Shown: positions 1-13,374, counted from the stretch's first letter. The stretch is 64,000 nucleotides of DNA from Chamaecyparis obtusa (GCA_027943335.1 BSBK01006348.1:743001-807000); one strand, 5' to 3'. The notes: a model not told the origin generated them from the letters alone. Translations and numbers: made by a program.

Positions 1-1781
1 AAAAAACTATATGAAGGTATCAAATTATGCAAGTAGAAAAATATTGATGTGATTGATATTGAAGGAGATTCTTAAATTGTATTAATCACCTATGTAGCAA
101 AAATCAGTAAATTAGAAATCAAACAAGAAAATAGAATGTGTGTGTGTGTCCTAAACATTATGCACGAGTACTCTATCTATCACATCTTTGGAGAAGTGGA
201 TTAGAAAGAAAACTTCTTAGCAAATCATGCAACAAACAAGAGGAAGAGATTGTTTTATCGAACTGTAAGGAAACATGGAGACACATAAAAAAGAGAACAT
301 AATTCATTGGTCAATAATGTACATTGACCAAGTTTGCAAATAATGAGAAGATAATGCATTACCATGAGTGATGTCATACATATCTAACAAAACAAAGTGG
401 GGAGAGATCTTCTCTTTAAGATCTTTGGTCCTCTTAGATCATGCTTGATTGGTTTCCATTGAGGATGATTGGAAAGTGTAGACAACTCAATATACTATCC
501 TAATGAAGTAGCTAATCTTTGATAAGTAACCTTTCACCCTAATGGAAACTCATTTAATTATCGATTGGGGATATATGTTTTCTTATATGGCACCTACACC
601 GTATGTGCAACATAGTCAATCTAGCACCTACCACAATACAAAACTCAATTAAAAAAAAATTACATTAAGCATTTTATGTTAATCCTAACACAAGCAACTT
701 TGGCTTTGGGTAAGACAATGTGGTTGCATGTGACAAAATCGATGTTTAATAGAATTAACTAAAATTAACTAATCAACAAAAGGACTACCACAAGAATCTT
801 AACTACTTGAACCTATAGTAACCATACATGAGATTAACTTGGAAACTTACATTAACCATGCATCATATCAAGGAAGTTAAATAAAATATGAACTAATGTA
901 GTTAACAAGTATAGCTTAAAATATACTAACTAAAATGCAACTAACTACTTCTATGCTATTGGATAATTACAACACCTCAAGTGCCCCTTGCTTGAGGATC
1001 TGTAACCTCTAATTAACACAGTGCTCTTCTTAAACATAAATCATCATCTACCTTTTATTAACCATAACAAAAGTACAATAATGAGTTAACTGCAATGGTA
1101 TCTGGAACATAATCTAATATTGTGATTTTATCAACTACCAACTAACATTGATCAATAGAGTTTTCTACTTTAATAGTAGGGAGATCTCGAGGCAACTAAC
1201 AATAATAGCTTTAGAATATTTCATTACACTTGTCACTCTTCAAAAGAGTTTGACTTATTCGCTAATAGAAAATGCACCAAAATAAAACTAAAAACATGGA
1301 ATGTTAAATGAGACATGGTCATGCATCATGGGGCATGTGGTTGAATCAGTGCGAGACTCTTCCTTCATTTGAACAATCATTACCAGTCACATGGTTCAAG
1401 CTATGCCATTCATGGAAATGGTGGATTTAAAAACACTGTGACTCACAAAGGTTCATTAATTGTAGGTTTGACCATGTCTTCTTTGTAGCATTAATCGGCC
1501 CATCATCCAATCTTTTGGTTACGTGGCTACAAGTTAGCTCAAACAATAGAGGATATACACAATACATTGAAATACCTCAAAACATCACATTAAACCAAGA
1601 TTGATTACCATTTCACCTAGAATTAGAGGTATAATATAAGACATTATACCATGTATATAATAACCATAATGAAGCATCATAATGTAGCCAAGTATAACCA
1701 AGTCTTAAAGTAGTATGCTAAAATATCATGAAACTAAACCCAAAACACCTCCAAAAAGATACCAAACATGGACTCATCACA
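1..1781 (-). repeat. Putative 3' LTR of element RT1 (inner end only)
   Basis: No gene is recognisable in this AT-rich stretch. Its right edge looks like the start of a minus-strand LTR: at 1781 the complement reads TGTGATGAGTCC directly after a purine-rich tract. The outer LTR end was not found, so the block may be longer or shorter than drawn and may continue off the window. A short TG-dinucleotide run lies near 137-149. Confidence 0.3.
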
Positions 1782-1801
1782 CCCCCTTTCCCTCACTTAA
1801 A
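1782..1801 (-). other. Polypurine tract of RT1
   Basis: The minus strand reads TTTAAGTGAGGGAAAGGGGG immediately before TGTGATGAG. This is the arrangement expected at the 3' end of an LTR retrotransposon internal region, where the tract primes plus-strand DNA synthesis. Confidence 0.4.
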
Positions 1802-2529
1802 TTTTAGTTTGTCCTCATTTAGGTCAACTATTATATATTATAGTAAATAACATCAAGCCTGTAATCCACATTATGTGTGACACCTATGTATTTTATCATG
1901 TAGAATCCCTTCCTTATAGTGACTTTCTCCCATCTTTCTTTTTCCTTAACAAAGTACATTACCTGCCCTCCTAGCTAGTTTGGCACTGGGTAAAGGACTA
2001 ATGGTGGCTAGAACTTTAAGGGAGGCCAAATATTCTCAGTGTCTATTATTTCTCAGATGTACTTGACTATCCTAGATTCTAGTGTAATGTAATTTTAAAT
2101 GGAGTGGGGATCCTTCTTCAATGCTTGGGTGAGCTAAGACTATTTCTCTTGGCATGCATCCTTGATTTCCTTTCCATGTGTAGCAAAAAAGTCCTTAATT
2201 TTGTTGTAGTCCTTCAGTTTGCATTGGTGAATTGTCTCTACAATTGTACCTTTTCCCATTATTTCAACCCATTCATCAGTTATATATTTTGCCTTTTTTT
2301 ATTATGTCCTTATATATAGTAGGTAAATATTTTAACTCTCCCTATAGGTTTGTGCGAACTCTCCGCATTCATTTTCAATTTTTAGATTATAGGTTAAAAC
2401 CCTTATATGTATATCTCTAACATAAAACAAAGGATTCCTACTTGAGTTGTATGGTATTGCTAAGTTTACATGTAGAACTCACATAATTGATCTTGCTTGC
2501 CTTGGGGTAATTTAGAAAAACAAATAAGA
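1802..2529. other. RT1 3' internal region, no clear gene
   Basis: This lies between the charged reading frame and the putative polypurine tract of RT1. Short open frames exist on both strands, but none carries a recognisable motif. Nothing else is seen. Confidence 0.3.
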
Positions 2530-4734
2530 AATGACCTTTTTTTAACCAAGGAGAGTGGAATATTACTCAATAATTGACTAATTTGGAAATAGAGAAATTT
2601 TTGTTATAGATAAAGGGAGTAAACCCTTGTTGGGGCTCTACTACCCAACTGATTCACAAAATCTATCATGTTTTCTAAGGAGACCTTTAGTTTCTTTATC
2701 TCTTCTTCTTTCCCCTCAAGTTACATGTGAAGATCAAGTTGCATTTTCTATTTTCTCTGGCCCACTAATTTTTTTGTTGCATAAATTTCAAATATAGTCT
2801 CCACATCGCCATGCCAACTATGATTGTGGTAAGAATAGGCAATGGTTTTGTGAAAAATTCTTCTTTAGTATCTTCCATTGTGATTTCTTTTTTTCTTTTT
2901 TTTTCTGGGCCTAAATTTAATCTTAGTTTCCAAATTATTCACTTATGTATTGATTTTTTCTTCTATAGCTTTCACCAATTTTAGCTCATCCTCAAGAGGT
3001 TTTTATTTTCACAATGCAACTTGCAGTTCATTATCTTCACTATCATTCATGAGGATTTAGTTTTGTTATCTTCTATATTTTGGCTCCAATTTTATTGGGG
3101 AATCTAAAGGTGCAATAAAGCCAAGAGTTGGTTTTGTTTGTTACCCTGGAGGCTCAACCTCTTATTCCTCTATATGAGGTAATTCCTCTGCATAAGGTAG
3201 TTACTATTCCAACCCAAAGTTAATATTTCCTATATCACCTTGATTTTGTGGTTCCTCCAAATTCCATGTTGAATTCCTTCTTGTCTTAGTTTCTCCCTTT
3301 CTTTTTCTCCTTTAAACAAATACTCCCTTTTAGACTTTGTATCTTCATTAGTAAAAATGTTTCCTAAGGGTTTAGATAGCTCACCCTTCTTGCTAAGGCA
3401 TTGTGAATGCATTTTAGGGATTTTTGTTTCCCTTACGAAACTCATTTTTGTTCTTTTCTTAGATTTTTTGCCAGTTAGTTATTCATCAACCTTTGTTGTT
3501 GTAGGTTTTGCCTCTCCAATTCCCTATGTCTATTGTTCTTCTCCAATTCCTCCTATTATTGGACCCTCTTGATTTTGTTGATGAGGCTCCTCATCTTGTT
3601 TCTTTATAGTAATATATTCTTCCTCAACCCTATTTTCTTCTTGAACCCTCTCTTCTTCTTCTTCTTCTTGTATCCTTATCTATTTCTATTTATATTTGGA
3701 GGGTTTGTCCTTCAAGGATTTCTTATTAGAGGATTCTTTCTTTTCTTTTTTCGCCTTTTCACTAGAGGACAAATAAGGTATTGACTCCTTACATTTCCTT
3801 AGTCAGGACTTGAGTGAAGATGTTTCTGATTCCTAGGAAGACTCATACCCCTATTTATGTGAAGTTGTAGATACTTTCGTAGTGGTTGTGGGTGATTTAT
3901 TTTTAGGGGTTTTGGGGATTTTTGATCTCCCCGTTATCTCCTTGTCTAAATCCATGTATTCATGTGCAATATCTTCTATAGTGGGATATGTTGGAGGATT
4001 TAACCCTTCTTCTAATTGCTAATTAGTATGTGTATTCTGCTCATTAATTATTTCTTCATTTGGTATATTTTAGAGGAGTCTATTGGGTAGATAATCATAG
4101 TCTAAAAATTCACACCAAGAAAAAATTGGATACTGGATAGAAAGAATCTTTTTTGTGAATAATACAACTAAACAATCATTAGAATGAGAAGTTTTTGTAC
4201 CCTTTTTCCTATACTTTGTAGAAATCCTAATTGACATTCAATGGAGATAATTTGGAACATTAACTAGTCTATTATGTCTTAGATGAATCAATAATTTGAG
4301 ATGATATGTATACAATAGAGAAAGGGGGTCATCGCATGTTATGTACTTGATTACATGACCCACAACCTCCCTCCAAAGAGGTGGTAGAGACAAACAATTT
4401 TTACCCTAGTTGCAGACTCAAGTTCCTCTCCTAGTTGTGAAAATTCTCTCCTTCTAGATTTTGCAGTTGGAAACGTTGGGTACTCTTCCCCTATTCTAGG
4501 AAGGCTAGAAAATTCTAATATCATGGCTTCAACTGCATCAATTCTTAGCCCCTTAACAATTGCTTCATTATTCACAAAATTTGGTTGCACATTATTTAGT
4601 TATTTCATAATTATACTTAGTCAACATCAGAAAATATGGAATCTAGATAACTATTCAAAGAATGATAGACTACATGCATACTGAAGCGCTAGTGTATGGT
4701 CTATGGGTTCCTTATGGATAGGATCATCGCCCAT
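2530..4734 (-). pseudogene. Decayed Lys/Glu-rich retroelement protein (RT1)
   Basis: A minus-strand reading frame can be followed from an ATG at 4734 (MGDDPIHKEPIDHTLALQYA) through many stops and some frame changes. The best open part is 4351-4590, with about 79 residues including GLRIDAVEAMILEF. The next part (about 4000-4330) holds segments such as HFKLLIHLRHNRLVNVPNYL, followed by strongly charged sequence rich in Lys, Glu, Ser and Gln; a Glu run is encoded by the TTC repeats near 3650. From memory it resembles gag-like or plant-mobile-domain-like proteins of large plant retroelements, but I cannot name the family. It sits upstream of a polypurine tract and LTR edge on the same strand, so it is probably the coding part of an LTR element lacking recognisable pol. 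It is certainly not functional. Confidence 0.4.
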
Positions 4735-5602
4735 GGCTTTATCTTCTTTTTTTTGTAAACAATAATTTATCAACCCCTTTTTCCTTAGAATTTAAAAAAA
4801 ATGGTTACCCATTTTTATTTTCCAACTTAAACAAGTGAAGCTAGTTAGCTTTTATAATTTTAACATGTGCATGTTTTAGATTTCTAAGAGTTTTATTAAA
4901 TGATTCTATATAATGAAGATCAATGAAAATGCAATTATGCTATGAATAAGGAAATCATGATATAAATTTGCATTAACATTGCCTTTATTCATGAATAAGA
5001 GTATCTAATATCCCACACAAGTTGTGGGATCGATTGGTTGAATACTATATCCAAAAAAACTATACAAATAAATAATGTAAAAATATGAGGAGAGGAGAAG
5101 TCTATCATTTCCTAGAAGTAGCAACCATGAATCTTGTTCTTGATGACCATATCCTCAAGATACCTCACCTCACCGCTCTAGATGTGACTACAAGAAGTTA
5201 AATTTTTTGTTAGAGCTCTAAGTGTTGATCAACTCATAAGAAATCATCAACAAGCATAATGGTCTTGCATATGGCATTAAAAAAGTCAATCCTAGACATC
5301 AAATGAGAAAGAAATCAAATAAATGATTAGAGCTTCATTTTTATCTAATATATTTGTTTTGTGTGCATGAACAAGTACACATTCATTCACACTTCATCTT
5401 GGGGGTGAAATGGGCTCCCAAAAGGGTTAATCCTAGCATGCTATCAAATGATGAAATGTACAACTACATGCTAACAACATACAATAACATGAAAAGTATA
5501 TTTATGTACATAAGGATCATTGATAATGATTAATGCAATATCATTACGAATGTTATTACAATGAAGATAAGAAAAAGGGATCAATTGTAGTAGCACTGGT
5601 AG
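4735..5602. other. Unassigned AT-rich spacer
   Basis: This lies between the start of the RT1 frame and the left end of LTR A. It has no coding motif and no recognisable primer-binding site. It may contain the leader or 5' LTR of RT1, but I see no second LTR copy to support that. Confidence 0.3.
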
Positions 5603-7400
5603 TGTTGGTTCATGAAAAGGGTTTACTCTAACAAGTAGAAACCAATTTTATCATTAATTTCATATGTAGAAGCCAATGCAAATTATAAGAAACCTCTAGG
5701 CCTTGGGCCAAGTGACAAGGATCTAACAAACCCTTCTACACTTTGGGCTCTTCAAAACCTAGGAGGGTGATCCCTTAATGCCCTTAAAATCAACACACTA
5801 TACTTATAACTAGTATTAACATAAAGCAAATAAATCTCATATGAAAACTCAACATAATAAGGAGATACTAAATAATGGCTAATCATTCATTGATCTACAA
5901 CTTACATGGAGCATGGGATAATAACAACACACCAACATACATGAAAAGTAAAGATTATCATATTTAAATATTTTCGTAGGAAGAACAACATGGATGTGAA
6001 CACAAAACCAACTATAAGACCAACAATAGCTTATATTAGTGCCTTATCCCATTGGAAAACTGAGTTCATGAGAAATACAACCACATATGATAGAGTTTGA
6101 CTAATAACATAAGATCTAAGAAATATTACCTTACAATATTTTCCATCAATAACCCCAACCCAACCTACTTATCATAATCCCTGCACAAGTTTATCCAATC
6201 TGTAACTCTATCCAAGCATTTAATTGACCGCTTAGATCAAAACATTAATAAAAAATTGCATAGCTCACAACAAGATACTAAATGATACAAACCCTTGATT
6301 CATTTCATTTAAAACTTGATATAATTGTACACCACAAAGAGTTGAATCAGAACTTTATTTCTATAAACATCTTTTGCTACCTCTTACATACAATAGTTAC
6401 ACAACGTAATCATTCAAAACATGTAGGAAAACTCAAAACTAATTCATCAACAATGCTCCATTAATAATTTTATAAAGCTACTCATACCCCACCTAGACTT
6501 GCTACCAAAACCATAGAGGTTGGAAACCTTACAATTAAGAAGAGAAAATAATATATATAAGAGAAGAGAACCCATACTATATCTATTGTTGACACTTGTC
6601 CTCCTTCAAATTTGATTTGCTGATAAATATCTTCTCCCTCGTTTGAATCTCCAAATTCAATTTTCCGAACAAGATTTGATAAATATAAAATTAGATCCTA
6701 ACAACTCTATTATTGCCCAACATTATCTGCTACCTCCTAACCGTTTCAGGTGCAAAAGCTATTAATTGGTTGAAATTGAGAAGTCCTATATGAAAATGCC
6801 ACATTCTTGAGTTGTGCCAATATCATCTTGAGATTGTTATTGTACTTACAAAATGGAATCACATCTAGGATTTCTAAACATTCTGTAAACCAAAAAAGGC
6901 CTTGATACCCATTTCTACAAATACTAATACAAAGAGTACCAGGATGCAAGATACTCATCAACACCTTCTATAGTTTCTAAAGGGTTCTGAGACTTGTTCC
7001 TTTTGGAACATGTATAACTTTGAGGTCTCATCGACCTCTTATTCATCTTGTCTCTCTTTGTAATGCCACCACCTCATTGTTTGAGGACATTATCCTTGTA
7101 GATTTTAGGTATGTCATTCAATTTAGCTTTAAATATCCCTTTGGCTATGGTCCTCCATTTAAATATCCCTCTAGATATAGTGCACTCAGCTCCTCCCCTC
7201 TATCCCAATATTCTTCTTGTAATTGCATCCTAATAAATTTGGTAATGTTCTAGAAATCATCCACTTTCTCTAGCACATTCATTTGTGCTAACACTTGGAT
7301 AATGAATTCTATTGGTCCAAGTGGTACTTATAACTTCCAATTTCTGCACACTCTTCTTGTGATTGCACATGACTATACTCATTGAACATTAGGTAGGTTG
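5603..7400 (-). repeat. LTR A of RT2, left segment
   Basis: This matches 19515 to about 21287 throughout and is interrupted at 7401 by RT3. Relative to copy B it carries a short internal duplication near 7130-7170, where TTTAAATATCCCT occurs twice. Short open frames inside it also occur as shifted versions in copy B and are not genes. Confidence 0.6.
7396..7400. repeat. Target-site duplication of RT3
   Basis: GGTTG before the element and AGTTG after it (14485-14489) match at four of five bases. The unoccupied copy at 21283-21287 reads GGTTG once, which confirms the target. Confidence 0.75.
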
Positions 7401-8446
7401 TGTTAGGATTAGGTAATACTGAGAGGGGGGGTGAATCAGTATTACAAAACTTTGTTTTCAACTTTAAACAATTATAAACAATCCAAAGTAATGTAGAAAT
7501 GAAAAGAGAATATAAGCATAACACATTACTCATGACACCATGATTTGTTCTCGAGGGAACCCTGGCCAAAGGGAAAACTCCGGTGGGGATGGTAACCGCA
7601 AATATGTACTAAAATATAATGTCCATGTTAGGAGATCTAGCCCTATTAGGAGTTGATTGTTACATAGTACATTTCCTTGTTAAAGGATTACAAAAACCTT
7701 GTTAGGGGCATATAAACACCTGGTTAAAGGTGGTGAGCACACTACTCTTACAATCAATATTGTCCCAAAATAGTTCTCAAAAGGGGAACAACACAAGCAC
7801 TTATCTTGCTTAGATGGTTCCAGTTGTAGCTCAGCCTCTTACTGATCTTGCATCTAATCTCTACTCTTATATTTGCAAACTTATCTTATCATCATATCAC
7901 CTCATTCTGCTTTCACAAAAATAATCTATATTTATACAAAATTAGCCTTCTAGTCAGCTTCACAATTGTTATACAAAACACAATAGAAACTTGTGCAAAT
8001 GATATACATGGAGTCGACACTCTTATATTACCAAAGAGTTGGCACTATACTTTATTTAATTGTCTTAGCACATTACCATATCCATTATGCTCTCCTTAAT
8101 CTTCACAATTGTTCATGTACCTTGATATACTGATTTACTATCTTCGCATACCTTCCGAACACTGTATCTCACACATCAGCTTCCAAAACTCATGAGATCT
8201 TAAATGAAGTATGCACATATCCCAAAATACCTCCAATTAACTTCACAAGCCATAATACTTTGTATTTCTTCATCACTATCCAAAATTCTGACACTATACC
8301 CTATTTTCCTGATTCTAGACTTAGTCATTTTCATGATTGTGAATCCAGTGGCAATCTCCACAACATGCGATCACACTATCATAAGTGTTGCCATGAATGA
8401 CAACCCTTAGATGATTTCCAGTACTCCAAAACATCACATGCCAACA
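7401..8446 (-). repeat. 3' LTR of RT3
   Basis: On the minus strand it begins TGTTGGCATG and ends CCTAATCCTAACA. It is a full-length copy of 13438-14484. A TATA-like TATAAATA (minus strand) lies at 7929-7936. Confidence 0.85.
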
Positions 8447-8590
8447 ATCTCTCCCTTTGGCATTGATGGAAACACTTAGAAAAATGACTAAGTGTCATAA
8501 AGCAACTCTCTTCTTCTCCTCTTTTTTTTTTCCCCTTCTCTTTACATATTTCTTTCTCTTCCTCATTTTCCTTTTTCTTCCTCTCCCTTT
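8447..8590 (-). other. Polypurine tract and long purine-rich stretch of RT3
   Basis: Directly upstream of the 3' LTR the minus strand reads CCAAAGGGAGAGAT (8447-8460), a typical Copia polypurine tract. From about 8508 to 8590 the same strand is almost pure purine and ends in a second tract-like copy, TCAAAGGGAGAGG. The stretch may be an extended or duplicated plus-strand priming region. Confidence 0.7.
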
Positions 8591-8642
8591 GACATCAATG
8601 GCAAAGGTATTCTCAAAATTTCAAAACTAAAGCATAGGTGGT

Positions 8643-11600
8643 CTAGTGCTTAGTTACCAGATTTAAGACATCTTGGAAAGATGTTTCCAAGGTCTTAATC
8701 TCCTCAATCCATGAACTTATCAGTAGCTCACTAACATGGATTAATCCATTCAGTGCATATGATGTTGTCTCTGCTGCTTTAAGCTTAGTGAGAGTAGATA
8801 CTATCATTGAAATTTCAACCTTTATCATCTCAGAGAGATGAGTTTCCAAATTTGAGAGCTTGGGAGTTAATAGGTTTCTTAGTGAACCAAACCTGTCTAC
8901 AACTCTCCCTTTCTCCATTTCTAGTGCACCTATTTTCTCTAGTAGCCTGGATGTTTCCTTGTCTATCTCTCCAATAGTTTGTGAAGATGATTCACAATTG
9001 TCCATTATATTGTTAAGATTGGCCCTGTCTTTGGCTATGGCCTCCTCAACATTCTTCAAGTGTCTGTAGGGGTTTATGAAATAGTTGTATAGCTTGATAC
9101 CTTGTGCTACACAAATCTTAGCCTTAAGAGTGGTAGCCTTTAGAACTCCTAAGTCCCATGAAATGGACTTGTGAACTTCGCTCAACTTATTTTCCAAGAA
9201 TTTTCTTTCAACCTTCTCCTCTACTCTTTTTAGCAATGAGTCAAAGTGACTATCAAATCTATCCAATACCATACTGAGATTCTCAGTTTCATCCTTGTCT
9301 TTTAGGATAACTGGCGAGGGTAGTAGTTTGTTTACTATTTCTATGGCCCTGCCCATTATCTTGGCTCTTTTGTCTCCTTTTTGGGCTGATCTCTCCTTAG
9401 CTTTAGCAAATGCCATGAATGAGAGTCTCATCAGTTCATATTCATCCATGCTATCCATTTTAGAACTTACTGGTTTGGCCACACTTGCCAGCAATAGAGA
9501 TGAATCTAGTCTGATTTCAGTGGTCTCCTCTGCCTTAGGTCATTTTTCTTGATGTTCTTCTTGTTGTAACTCCTTCTCCTGTACTCTTTCCACTTGTTTT
9601 TCTTCTAATTTCATTTCTTCTATCTATTCCTAATCTTCAACCTCCATCACACTATCCATCTTGTCCATGAATGGATCATTTATATCCTGCGAAGTGTCAA
9701 GGCTAACAGGCACACCAGTGATAAAGAAGTTTGGTCGCAAGTTAGCTTGAGCACTCTTATCCACTATCTATGAACTCTCTCCTAAACCCAAGGACATAGG
9801 TTTAGCAATCTTAGGAGGTGACACCTTTTTGGGTATGGTATTCATTAGAACTTGGTCTAATGCCTTTTGGGTATCATCAATTACTTCATCATATCTTCTA
9901 GCCATGATCTTGACTAGCCTAGTCTTTGTTCTTAGAAGAGGTTTTAGTGCCTTTATGATTCTTTCTCTTTCTTGAATAGATGAAAATGGAAACATATCAT
10001 CTTTTTTTGTTCCTTATGTTCTCATCTTCTGAATGTGCTAACTATTTTTTGATTTCCAGTTTGCTGTAGAGATCCTTGGGAACACTTGCTTCAATTTCCA
10101 ACAAGTTTTTCTTGAAGATTAATAGATGCTCAATAATGGTGTCCTCAATGATTTCTTGATCCTCAGGGCTATATCTCTCATAGTATCTATTTATAGATGT
10201 TAGATTTCCATCCTTGATAACCCTCTTCTGTAGTGCTTTCATATCAGGTTTGTACAAAATTTGTGAATTCTTTTGAGTCACTTTTTCTTCCTCTTTTCCA
10301 GTTATCTTCTCTTCGCTTTTATTCCTCTTTTCCTCTGTCTCTTTTTCACTTGGACTGATTTGTTTACCTGACCTTGAAGATCTTCTAGGAGTGACTACAG
10401 GTATAACTTCTTGAATCTCTTCTTCTTTCTCATTAGCAATGGTAATAGTAGGAACTACTGATTCCTCTACCTCAGAAGGATTAGGTTCATCAATAGCTAT
10501 GCTAGAAGATGCCTCCATTTTAGCTCTTATGTTCTTCAACTACTCCTTAGTGGTTCCTACCTTCGTAGTAATATCTTCAACAACAATTTTGATAAGTTTT
10601 CTTTTCCTTATTACCTTTTCCTATTCTTCTCTCACTTTCTCATACTTCTCTCTGTAAGTACCCCATCTTTCTTGGGTAGTGTCCTTTTCTACTGCTAGTA
10701 CATGCTCTACTTGCATGGTTAGTACTTCAACACTTACTTCATATCCCATGGGATAGCACCACTTGGTTCTAGGCTCAACTGCCTCAAAGTAAACATAATT
10801 TGTTTCAACTATGAAACATATGGTGTCTTCATATTTTTCCACTAACTCTTCTGGTATCCTATACCTTTCTTTCATCTGTCTTTGTAGTATTTTTTTCATA
10901 GCAAGTAATTCACCATCTACCTAGTCCTTCTTCTACCTTCTATAGCTTTCTAATATTTGAATTCTAGTAGGTACATCACTCTTCCATGCTCTAGGATGCA
11001 TGCCAGGAAAGTTATGAGCGACATGAATATAAATGTGAACTAGTAGTGATCTAAACCTAAATGCTTTGGATTTGTCTTTCTTAATAACCTTGATATTATC
11101 CAAAAACTATTGTGCCAACACTTCACAAAGGTTATACTATTTGTTTTCCTTGACCATTTTATAGGCCATCATGATAACTCCAAAAAAACTAGAGTTTGAT
11201 CTACTGATGTGAAACAATTTATATCCTAGCAACATTTCTACCAATCGGACATATTGTAAGTTTATGTCATTTACTGTCATCCCTCTCTTATCCCATTTAG
11301 AATGAGTTAGGGTTTCTACCTATTTCTTTAGGTTTTTCTTTGCCATAGGTAGGGCTCCTTCATTGTCAAGACCTCTAATCTCATGAATCATCTGTGCACA
11401 AATTTTTGTAGGTTGCTCACCAATCCACAAAAACTGGTCATGAATTTTGATAAGAATGATCTTAAACCATTCGACCTCTGAGAATTCTGCTAGATGGGTT
11501 AACTTAAGGATAGATTGATCCTTTAGGTGTTTTAATTCTTCTACAAAGGACCTGTCATCTTCTATCATATTGTCTAACTCATTGTAGATGTTAACATCTC

Positions 11601-11772
11601 CAATCGTCTCATACTTGCAATGAATATATGCCCTAATGTCTTCTACGTGTAATACACCTACAAGAGTTTGGGAAAATGCTCCCTCTGAATCATCCTCACA
11701 AGATTTGTATGGATGCCATTTGAATTTATACCTAGGTCTGTCTACAACATCATATATCACTGGTGCATCCAT
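8643..11772 (-). pseudogene. RT3 ORF2: unknown ~1,040-codon protein in place of pol
   Basis: The frame starts at an ATG at 11772 (MDAPVIYDVVDRPRYKFKWH) and ends at TAG 8643-8645. It is one frame to about 10042, shifts once, most simply in a run of seven A at about 10009-10015, then stays in the second frame to the end. In-frame stops number about 12, of which 11 are TAG and one TGA. The first third (about 11772-10900) looks globular, with conserved-looking segments such as GMTVNDINLQYVRLVEMLLG. The middle is acidic/basic and Ser-rich with TPRRSSRSGKQ. The last 280 residues (8643-9494, fully open) look helical and coiled-coil. I recognise no enzyme, zinc or membrane motif. It lies where pol, or an env-like third frame, would lie in Copia elements, but I cannot assign a function. 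Confidence 0.65.
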
Positions 11773-12177
11773 GAATATTGTGAAAGATTAGGTCTAAATA
11801 CCTTAACACATGAATTTGATGCTTGGTTTCACGTGAATTCCATAATCACTTAGCTCATTCACTGCTCTACTTTCACACTTCTTCTCTCCTTAGTCGTTGA
11901 TCAAAAAATGGTGTGTAAATGAGGTCTCTCAAGTCTTTTGTCCTTCACAAATTGAGTGTGAGCATTAAACACAAGTAGCTCAACTTTGCATACCCTCCAA
12001 TCAATGCAAAATTCACAAACACAGAAGATGAATCTTCAAGTGTTGTGATCTCATTCTCAAATTTGAAAACATTTGTACACATCATGCCCAAGCTCACATG
12101 ATCTTACTCTACTTATACAGGGGCTGGATAAAATCTGTTGTCTGCATCCACTGCTCCCCATGAGGCCATGAGGCCTT

Positions 12178-13374
12178 CTAGGATGATGCCTCAAAAAATT
12201 CATCATGCGAAGACATAGCATCATAGGCTGTCTCTCCCTGAACCACTGCCTTATTTAGAACCTTTACTTGCCATATTTTCTCCTCCTCAGATTTCTTATT
12301 TTCATTCAAATAATTATTTAGGCTTTTACCACTGTCACTGATATTTTTCTTTATAACTATAGGTGGTGGTCCTTCTGGTTCATTAAATCTCCTTGGCCCT
12401 CTTCTATTGTCATCTCTATTGTATCTACAGAACTTTGCAATGTGACCTGGATTGTTACATTTGTAGCATATAGGTAGTCCTCTTCTTTCCTGATTTGTCT
12501 GTAGCTTACAGTACCTTGCTGTGTGTCCAAAGTTATTACATTTCTGACATGTAATATTGGCTGTAGTTTCTTCTCTGATATAGTCTTTCTTTTACCTGGA
12601 TTGATTAGGTTTTCTACAATCTACTTTCTTGTGACCATACTTATAGCAATTAAAACAGTAGCTGGTAAAGGGTTTAGAGTTACCTTTACTTCAGCAGTCT
12701 CTTTTCATGTGATTGACTTTGTTTCATATGAAACATCTACCTCTAAAGGGTCTGAATTGTTCTCTAGAATCTTCATTTGTAGGCCTTTCATTAGGGATAT
12801 GCCTTTCCTAATCCTTGGCTTCTTTTGGTTCTTCTTGAGTTTTTAAACTTCTAGCTTCATTGGGTCCATTCATGTCTTCTTTAGATTTTTGTTCAGTTAT
12901 TGATTCATTATTCTTTCCATTTCTTATGTGCAACTCCTCAATGTGTAGTCTGGCTTGAGTGAGTTCACCTTTGATGATTTGATTGTAATTATTTAATTCT
13001 TGATATTTATCTTTGTAGTGGTCAAGTTCAGTCTTCATATTTTCTATCTATAGTTTAGCTTCTTTTAGTGATTCTTCAACTTTGTTCCTTTCATCTTTTT
13101 CATGTCGAATCTCCTTGATCATCAAGAGATTGATTTGTTCTTTTTCTTGCTCCAATATCTTTACTTTGTTTGATGTGTCATTGTCAGAACTTTCTTTAAT
13201 TTTCTCCATAAGGTCTTGTCTTTGATCTTTTACAGTCTCAAGCCATTCTTTAAGTTTCCTCATGAAACCTTCTACTCTTCTTATTTTGACTTTTAATTCA
13301 CCATTTTCAGCTTTCATCTTATCTAGATCTTCAAGTGCAGCATCAAAGTTCACTTGCAAATCTCCTAAATCCAT
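12178..13374 (-). pseudogene. RT3 gag-like protein with four CCHC zinc knuckles
   Basis: Read from the first ATG at 13374 (MDLGDLQVNF), 50 bases past the primer-binding site, to TAG at 12178-12180, about 398 residues in one frame. The first ~190 residues are heptad-like and charged, so a coiled coil is likely. Then come four CX2CX4HX4C motifs: 12694-12735 (second Cys replaced by a TGA stop), 12616-12657 (CFNCYKYGHKKVDC), 12508-12549 (CQKCNNFGHTARYC) and 12427-12468 (CYKCNNPGHIAKFC). Other in-frame stops are TAG at 13048 and 12805, TGA and TAA. Zinc knuckles of this kind bind the genomic RNA in retroelement Gag; four in a row is more than the one or two usual for plant Copia Gag. The usual plant Copia gag fold (UBN2-type) is not obvious here. 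Confidence 0.7.

Noticed and set aside
7136..7253. Plus-strand open frame with repeated FKYP words
   Set aside because: The repetition is a short duplication specific to LTR A; copy B has a shorter, shifted frame, so no protein is supported.
8860..9552. Plus-strand open frames opposite RT3 ORF2
   Set aside because: They are shadows of the fully open 8643-9494 minus frame.
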